64,000 bases of DNA from Pristionchus mayeri. Lineage: Eukaryota > Nematoda > Chromadorea > Rhabditida > Neodiplogasteridae. This document shows positions 57,437 to 64,000 of this stretch, one piece after another (within the stretch, counting starts at the first letter, position 1; the number at the start of each line of letters is the position of its first letter). The DNA lies in contig BTRK01000005.1 in the NCBI GenBank assembly GCA_036245805.1, forward strand, positions 14,236,984-14,300,983, in the 5' to 3' direction. Made by a program: the position numbers and the translations under genes. The notes under the pieces are model-generated. The model made no database searches, had not been told where the DNA came from, and saw nothing but the letters and a program-made list of their open reading frames with translations.

Positions 57437-60400
57437 CTAGCGATGGCGAGAAGGACCGGGTTCGTCGAACGAATCTTCATTCAGATTACCGTAATCTGCA
57501 CGATCGAAGGGACTCGGCTCAGTTCTCGATCGTTTCTCTTCGGGAGCCGACGGCGATTTCTACGAAAAATTAGATTTTTAATTATTTCTCGTTCGTTGGA
57601 CTACCAAACCGTCGATCAAAATTAAGGCAGCACATAAGCATATAGAAAAATAATTGTGAATTTTTACATTTACACATAAAAGAGAGAACCTTTTCATGAC
57701 TCATATCGGTAATGTTCTCGGGATTGAACGAGGGATTGAACTTGGTAGCCAGTACTTGTTTCGCTCGGCCAGAACTATTCTGAAATGTTATTAAACGAAA
57801 ATAATCCTTACAAAATGGCACTTCTCGACTTCTGTCTTATCATCCATTTCTAAACCAATGGGGCCACTGCCTAAGTAGCTCAATAATCATCTCTGGTAGT
57901 TCTGATAAACCTTTGAGCCAATCATATCATTACCTGCAAAGTGATGTCAAATTTAATGCACAATGTTTTTGCGCATACCCTACGTTACACTTTGATAGGA
58001 ATGAAATAATAAGATTAAGGATTTCAATTCCAATTTCAACTTCAATTCACTTGTCCACCACGAGATAAGACCGGGTAGCAGAGGGTAATCTTCTAATCTC
58101 CTAATCCCTCCTCTGGGGATAAAAAGGAATACATATTTATCCCCAGGTTCCTTTTCCTTTTGCTTACCTTATTGTTGTGAGATTGAGGGAAATGCTTGTG
58201 GCAGACATTTGCACGAATTGTGTTAGTGATAACAAAATCGATCCTCTGCTGGTCCTTCGCAGTCAGCTAAAAGGAAAATTCGAACTGTTGCGTCCCTGCC
58301 TTGCACCCGACAACGGATCGTAAGGGATATAGTTTAATCCACAAATAGTCAGGAAATACTGAGATCAGAAGAGGAAGCAACTCCTCGGGAGGGAATTATA
58401 CTGAAGATAGGAAGATCGTAAGGTGAGGAAGAGAGAGCTCTAGGTGGTAAACGAAGGAGACCTAGAGTCAGCAAATTACACTTGAGGGCGACTACAAAGT
58501 CTTGTGAACAGGGACAACAACTCTACGATACAACACATTTCAAGGACACCTTTTTACATCGGCAAAAATTGAATCGAATAAAATCGGTTTGATAGTATGC
58601 AGAAGCTCACCCTGGCAAGAGTGTCGAAGAACTTGCGTGCCTCTATTGGATCTTCCGGCGATACCTTGTATTGCTATCATAACTAAATGATCTTTCAGTA
58701 ACCTGTCCAGATGGGACCGATTTCAAGTAATGAGATTACTTGGGCACTTCAAGCAAACTAACTCTAAAGCTCCAGGCAATATACTAAGCTTTTCGTATAC
58801 ATGTAGCTCACTGTATTTGGGAATGAGTTGTCGCCACATAAAGTGCACTTGAAGCACTGTCGAATCTCCTTTCTTCGAACCTACAAAAACAGAGTTTTTT
58901 GTGTATAACAAGTACCTTCGTGAACTGCTATGTACAAATTGCTTTTTATTAACCTGAGCTTTCGGAAGAAGAGGCTGTTTGAGAGGATCGACGGCGTGGG
59001 AGACGCAGAAATATGCCTCATCTCCACTGTTGCGCAAAAACTGCAAAAACGATTAATAATTATGAGAAAAATGATAAAAATTTGAATTACGTAAAAAGGC
59101 CCAACCTCGAGGTATTGCTCAGATTTCTCTGGTACGTTGATTAGATTATCCAGGAAGACGGATCGTTCATTCAGATCGGATGGGACTTTGACCGCTAACT
59201 TAGATGTCGCATGACAGAGATAGCACGTTCGCAGAAAATCTGACACTATCGGAAGGCCGGAGTACTGGAAGTTTATTATGTGATTATAACCCACTCATGA
59301 TTATTTAGTCAATAGTGTTCATAATTCCACAAAGAAATGTTAAATATTTCACTCACCTTCCCCGCTTGTGGAATTGATTGATTTCCGTTGAGGTTCATGA
59401 GATTGGTTCTAGAAAAATTTATAACTTAAAAAAAATACAATTGTGAATGATCGCTCACGTAACATACTTATAGGAAGAGACTGGCTTCTTCACAACAGGC
59501 ATAGGCTTCCCCTTCACATGACTTGTATTGAAAGATCTCGGAATCGAATCGACACTAATTGAATCGACCGGACGAGAATGTCCAGTAGAGGGGCAGAACA
59601 CCTTAATTAGATACAATTGATCGAAATATAAAAAAATAATGCCATTAACGCACATTAGCTAAGAAGATTCTTATCCTTTAAAATATCATTATGTTGTTTT
59701 TGAAACAACGCGATCTAGCAAGTTCGAGCATGTAAATCAAGGGCATGGATTCGACTGGAAAGCCAATAATGACAGAATGTACTCATGCCGGTCACCACTA
59801 TTGATTACAATTTGAGTTCAATCCCACAGCTGGGTAAATCCTGAGCTGGATGCTCACGAACATGGAAAATTAGGAGGGATGAAAATCGAATTTTTTGAAG
59901 TGAGTAATTTACGTGCCCTTTCAACGTCATCTAACTTCTTTGATCAAGAAATGTAAGGAAATGATTGAACTGATCGAATGGAATGATAAATCTGCGAGAT
60001 GAGAATTTTTCAAAATTTGGCATATAATTTTTTCGATATTCGGAGCTATACTGCGGAAAGGGTCCACCCTGAAACTGCCGATTACTATTTTTTTCTATAT
60101 GCGTATGGAGTTAAACTTCCATAATCTTCAATAAAATTCACTGGGTTTGCTACTCACCGAGATGCTATGATTTTATTTGTACTCGTAATTTCAGGTTTTC
60201 GTTCATATTATCTGTAATTGAAGTAGAACGGTTTCACTTTCAACATAAAAGTTGTTAAAAATAATTTCCCGCTCATTTTGAGCGCACTGCCAACTCTGTA
60301 GCACATCTGGAAGCTCACATACAGTAGGGCAGGTTTTAAAACCGGAAAATTCCTAAATGGCGGCTCTGGGACCTGTGACCTAGATTTTTCAAGAAGTTGG

Positions 60401-61086
60401 ATCTAGTGTATGCTACCACTATAACATTAAGGCAAACAAAAAATAAAAGTTGGAAATTGTTCCCGAGGAGTGGCGTTTCCTCCACTGACTCGTGATACCC
60501 GTGTTATGCTTAACGCATCGAAGCGTCAAAATGACTAAACATTAAGTTTCACAGTCTATACAAAATTCATCGAACTTACATCAACTATCGGTTCTTTCTG
60601 ATTGATTTCATTGAAGTAATCCTTTGGTTCTTCCTTTACACCCATCAATTCCATTTCAGGAGGAGTATCACTTTCGAAAAATGCAGAATTGGGAGTAGAA
60701 GCGTCATAAAATTCAAACGGATGCTCTTTGACATTGAACAGATTGTGGAGATTGAGTGATTGGTTAGCAGTCCGAGCTGTGGATGGAACCTGGGATGATT
60801 GATTATTTATCCTTCGAGAATTGCCTTCATATTTGACATGTTAATATTCACCCAAATAATACTCAAATTTCAATGCAAACAAAATAGTATTATGATGTTC
60901 CATTGCTCTTACCCGATCTGACATCAATTTTTCGAAAAGTAGCGCAAGTGAATTGCCCAGTTGCAGGATTCTTGACTGCAAATAAAATACTAAATAAATA
61001 GTTAAATTAACAAATTGGTCAATGCTCACCGAAGGACTCGAAGCGAATGCAAAGCGAACTCTTTCGATATTTTCTGATGATAAGCA
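57437..61086 (-). CDS. two-module THAP-like C2CH protein, at least 401 aa
   Basis: Exons in phase: 61086-61030, 60975-60913, 60789-60580, 59601-59468, 59408-59357, 59264-59106, 59040-58954, 58880-58812, 58673-58611, 58266-58168, 57779-57690, 57559-57437 (TAG). The first coding exon was not found: the frame is open upstream of 61086 (to about 61150) but lacks a convincing ATG. Order: helical N-terminal part, K-x-E site VKEEPKD with QKEPIVD, conserved exon VFCPSTGHSRPVDSI, module 1 TCYLCHAT...FCVSH, module 2 CTLCGDNS...CHKH, then NITDMSHEK and the tail KRSRTEPSPFDRADYGN...FDEPGPSRHR. Module 2 is spread over three exons rather than two. Paralogue of the 381-aa gene. The last two exons are nearly repeated by the gene at the window end. 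Confidence 0.75.
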
Positions 61087-63709
61087 CTGGAAAACAGATG
61101 TTCTGACCAAAAACACAAGGTTAAAAATTAAAAGGCATTCTATAGAGGAGGGCGACACGTGTGAGAAAACACAGACAAAGAAAAATTAACTTTTTTTCAT
61201 TTATGCATTCTCGCTAGTGGCTTGCGGTATTTTAATATTTTAAATATTTTAAAACATTTTTAAAAAATATTTAATGTGATTTTCAAACTATTTTATTGAC
61301 TGGAATGAATATAAAGATATAATGAAAGTGCAACAAGCATGGCAAGAAGGTGCATGCTGTAGAAATGAAGACGCACGAAGCGATCGAAAATAAGCATGTT
61401 TTCAGAATTAAGTGTCCAAGCTTCATTTCCTCAGTTTGAGTAGATTATCAATCACAAAAAATTGTTTTCACAATAAAAATAAATAAAAATATAAGATATT
61501 AGAGAATGAGGCCGTCAAAGTTGGGCATTTTACCGTTGTGAAAATACATTTTTTTGCTTTTTCTTTAAAACCGCTACTAGTACTTTCAAGATTTTTGGCT
61601 ATATTGCGATAAACCCTGATTTACACCACATACTAGAAAACAAAAAATATACTGGTAGCGGTTTTATAGAAAATGCTATTTTACTTAGATGTTACCGTAA
61701 TCCTTGCACTTGCTTGACGATTCTGAAACACCGAGATATTTTTTGGGTGTTTTTGGTTAGGAATGGTGATATATCGCATTTTTTAGGGTGGGTTAAACAT
61801 TAATAAGAAATTAATTAATTCATATGAACGGTGCTGAAATATTTTATCGGATTTCAGTTTGCGATAAATTGAGTATGAAAGTGACTTGTGATGCGCTCTG
61901 CTTGGACCCAAAACGTCGGCTTCTTTATCAACACATATTATTGTTTTTCTTATTATTTTACATTATTTTTGAAAAACTAAAGTGAAAAGTCGAAATGGGG
62001 TAGAGTAAGCTTCCATTTGCACACCAATTTGTTAATTGTTCTGCTCATTCATAAACACGGCTGCTGTCCCTAAATATGGGGAGGATTTGTATGGAAACAG
62101 GTCAGACTATGGCCTTTAACAGACCGTCCACGAGACAACGTAAATGGTCTTGGATCGTAAAAAATAGATTCTCCCGGTAATTTTTTTTCTGAAGTGAGGG
62201 TCCAAAGTTAGGAACACAGGCACCAATAGCTAAGGTTCTAGGTCGGTTTTGAAAAAGATACAGTAACCCATAATTTTTGGGGTCGAAAATTTCGATATCT
62301 TAGAATTTCATGAGATATAGATTTTCTGGTGTATTTTCACTCTTAGAAAACGAATTTCAACATTAGAGCTCATGAGATGTCGATCTAAAAAAGTTAGGCC
62401 CAATAAAAAGATTTTATCGGTCGAAATCGGCAAAAAACTTCTCATAACAAATTTGGATGCCCCTGTGGGGCGTGTTTGCATTACATTTTCGGAATCTACG
62501 TGTTCAAATGGATATTTCATGATTTTTTCAGATTTAAAAAAAGGGTATTTTTCAGAATTCACATCCAAAGATAGGACTCGCTGTTTGGACAAAAGCTGTA
62601 GATCAGGTCACAGTAGGTATAGAGACCTGAGTCATGCATTGAAATGTAGAGGAGATCAATATGAACATTTCATCTGTTGAAAGTGAGTCTCTATCTTTTC
62701 GTTGAAGCACGCTACAGAGCCTGGAAGTTAACAAACTTGACGGTTGAGGCGCGCGGGAGAGCACTAAAAAGAGGGGAGGGAGCGGGAGGTCAGGCGGCGA
62801 GAGCACCAAAAGGTTAGAGCGCGCGCTCTCGGGGGATTCTAGCCCGATATTACTAACTTCCAGGCTCTATAACGCGATTCAACGAAAAGATAGAAACTCA
62901 CTTTCAACAGATAAAATGTTCAGATTGATCTCCTCTACATTTCAATGCAAGGCTCAGGTCTCTATACCTACTGTGACCTGATCTACAGGTTTTGTCCAAA
63001 CAGCCAGTCCTAGGTTTGGATGTGAATTCTGAAAAATACCCTTTTTTTAAATCTGAAAAAATCATGGAATATCCATTTGAACACGTAGATTCCGAAAGTG
63101 TAATGCAAACACGCCCCACCGGGGCATCCAAATTTGTTATGAGAAGTTTTTGGCCGATTTCGACCGATAAAATCGGTTTATTGGGCCTAACTTTTTTAGA
63201 TCGCCATCTCGTGAGCTCTAGTGTTGAAATTAGTTTTCTACGAGTGAAAATACACCAGAAAATATATATCTCGTGAAATTCTGAGATATCGAAATTTTCG
63301 ACCCCAGAAATTATGGGTTACTGTATCTTTTTCAAAACCGACCTAGAACCTTAGCTATTGGTGCCTGTGTTCCTAACTTTGGACCCTCACTTCAGAAAAA
63401 AAATTACCGGGAGAATCTATTTCTCACCATCCGTGGACCCCTCTTATTTGTTACGTTTTCTCGTGGACGGTCTGTTAATACATCAAAAGAGGTATAATGT
63501 CATAGTTCTCATACGATCTAGTGCCTATTTTATCAGAAAACCACGACATTAAGAGACCACTTCAAACATTTACTAATATATTCAATTATTCACTGAATTA
63601 ACAGCATGATGAATCAAATGAGAGCGTGCAACAACTAATCTCGTGAATCTTCAGAAAGGATTTTTTATAATATCACCTCCATAACATCACTTGAGTGTAT
63701 CTGGTTCTA
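61087..63709. other. spacer with a palindrome and a small foldback
   Basis: Contains an inverted repeat at about 61570-61675 (AAAACCGCTACTAGT / ACTGGTAGCGGTTTT) and the TTAA palindrome 62116-63478. It should also hold the promoter of the 57437-61086 gene. No gene is supported. Confidence 0.5.
62116..63478. repeat. 1.36 kb TTAA-ended palindrome
   Basis: It starts TTAACAGACCGTCCACGAGA and ends with the mirror at 63478, with arms of about 650 bp and the centre near 62797. Mirrored blocks include TTAGGAACACAGGCACCAAT and CGGGAGAATCTAT. The 94-107 codon frames inside are mirror images of each other, not genes. Confidence 0.9.
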
Positions 63710-64000
63710 TCAAAGCCAACTACGAGAAGAGCCGGGTTCATCGAACGGGTCTTCATTCACATTACTGTAATCTGCACGAGGGAAGGGGCTCGGCTCAGTT
63801 CTCGATCGTTTCCCTTCGGGAGTCGATGGCGATTTCTACGAAAAATAAATTTCTTATTATTTTTCGTTCGTTGGACTACCAAATCGTCTAAGAAAATTAA
63901 GGAATTAAATAATGATACATAAAAATATTAGAGAACTTTTACATAAAAGAGAGAACCTTTTGATGACTCATATCGTCAATTTTCTCGGGATTGAACGAGG
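63710..64000 (-). CDS. 3' end of another C2CH-array gene (continues past the window)
   Basis: Last exon 63835-63710 (KSPSTPEGKRSRTEPSPF ... FDEPGSS, TGA) and the 3' part of the preceding exon (from beyond 64000 to 63957, EKIDDMSHQK). Both are close copies of the last two exons of the 57437-61086 gene, so the tandem array extends beyond the window. The tail is basic then acidic, as in the paralogues. Modules are not visible here. Confidence 0.75.

Noticed and set aside
62308..63276. Frames of 75-102 codons on both strands
   Set aside because: Arm-to-arm mirror images within the TTAA palindrome 62116-63478.

Overview
The window looks like nuclear DNA of a free-living rhabditid or diplogastrid nematode. 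It is AT-rich, has many short introns (about 45-150 nt) with TTTCAG-type acceptors, carries possible spliced-leader acceptors just before start codons, contains mariner-like ends typical of nematodes, and holds expanded families (F-box, THAP-like C2CH). Species cannot be fixed from sequence alone. All functional calls are by eye, without database searches.

Left part (1-12.4 kb, + strand genes): a partial F-box-associated paralogue (696-2071), a 2.7 kb mariner-like element with a palindrome nested in it (2434-5172), two reversed relics of the F-box family (about 2270-2400 and 5180-5600), a complete 299-aa F-box gene (5851-7350), and a multi-pass membrane protein gene (7717-12031). The membrane gene has an in-frame TAG and a 1.36 kb palindrome in the next intron. 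Centre-left (13.9-21.5 kb): a secreted helical protein locus with two tandem repeats of one large domain (13918-18311), an intact maT/mariner DD37D transposon (18425-19715), and a 189-aa gene of unknown family (19819-21481).

Middle (22-36 kb): transposon-rich, gene-poor DNA. It holds four further elements with mariner-type ends, inverted-repeat elements carrying tRNA-like pol III boxes, small foldback elements, and one short type I membrane protein gene (33644-35771) whose first intron took a mariner relic.

Right part (36.6-64 kb, - strand): a tandem array of genes for modular proteins built from C-x2-C ... C-x2-H modules resembling the THAP-like C2CH motif of C. elegans LIN-15A/LIN-56/LIN-15B. 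The models are 353 aa (39755-36594), a C2H2+C2CH gene (42499-40491), a two-exon fragment (43262-43067), 591 aa (50142-43687), 381 aa (53441-50675), at least 401 aa (61086-57437), and the 3' end of a further member (64000-63710). Nearly all introns are phase 0, modules span exon pairs, and one exon pair is freshly duplicated. Acidic N-terminal parts rich in K-x-E motifs, a conserved CPSTG exon and basic/acidic tails suggest nuclear chromatin or transcription factors (inference). Introns and spacers in this array hold several long palindromes, three of which share TTAA ends.
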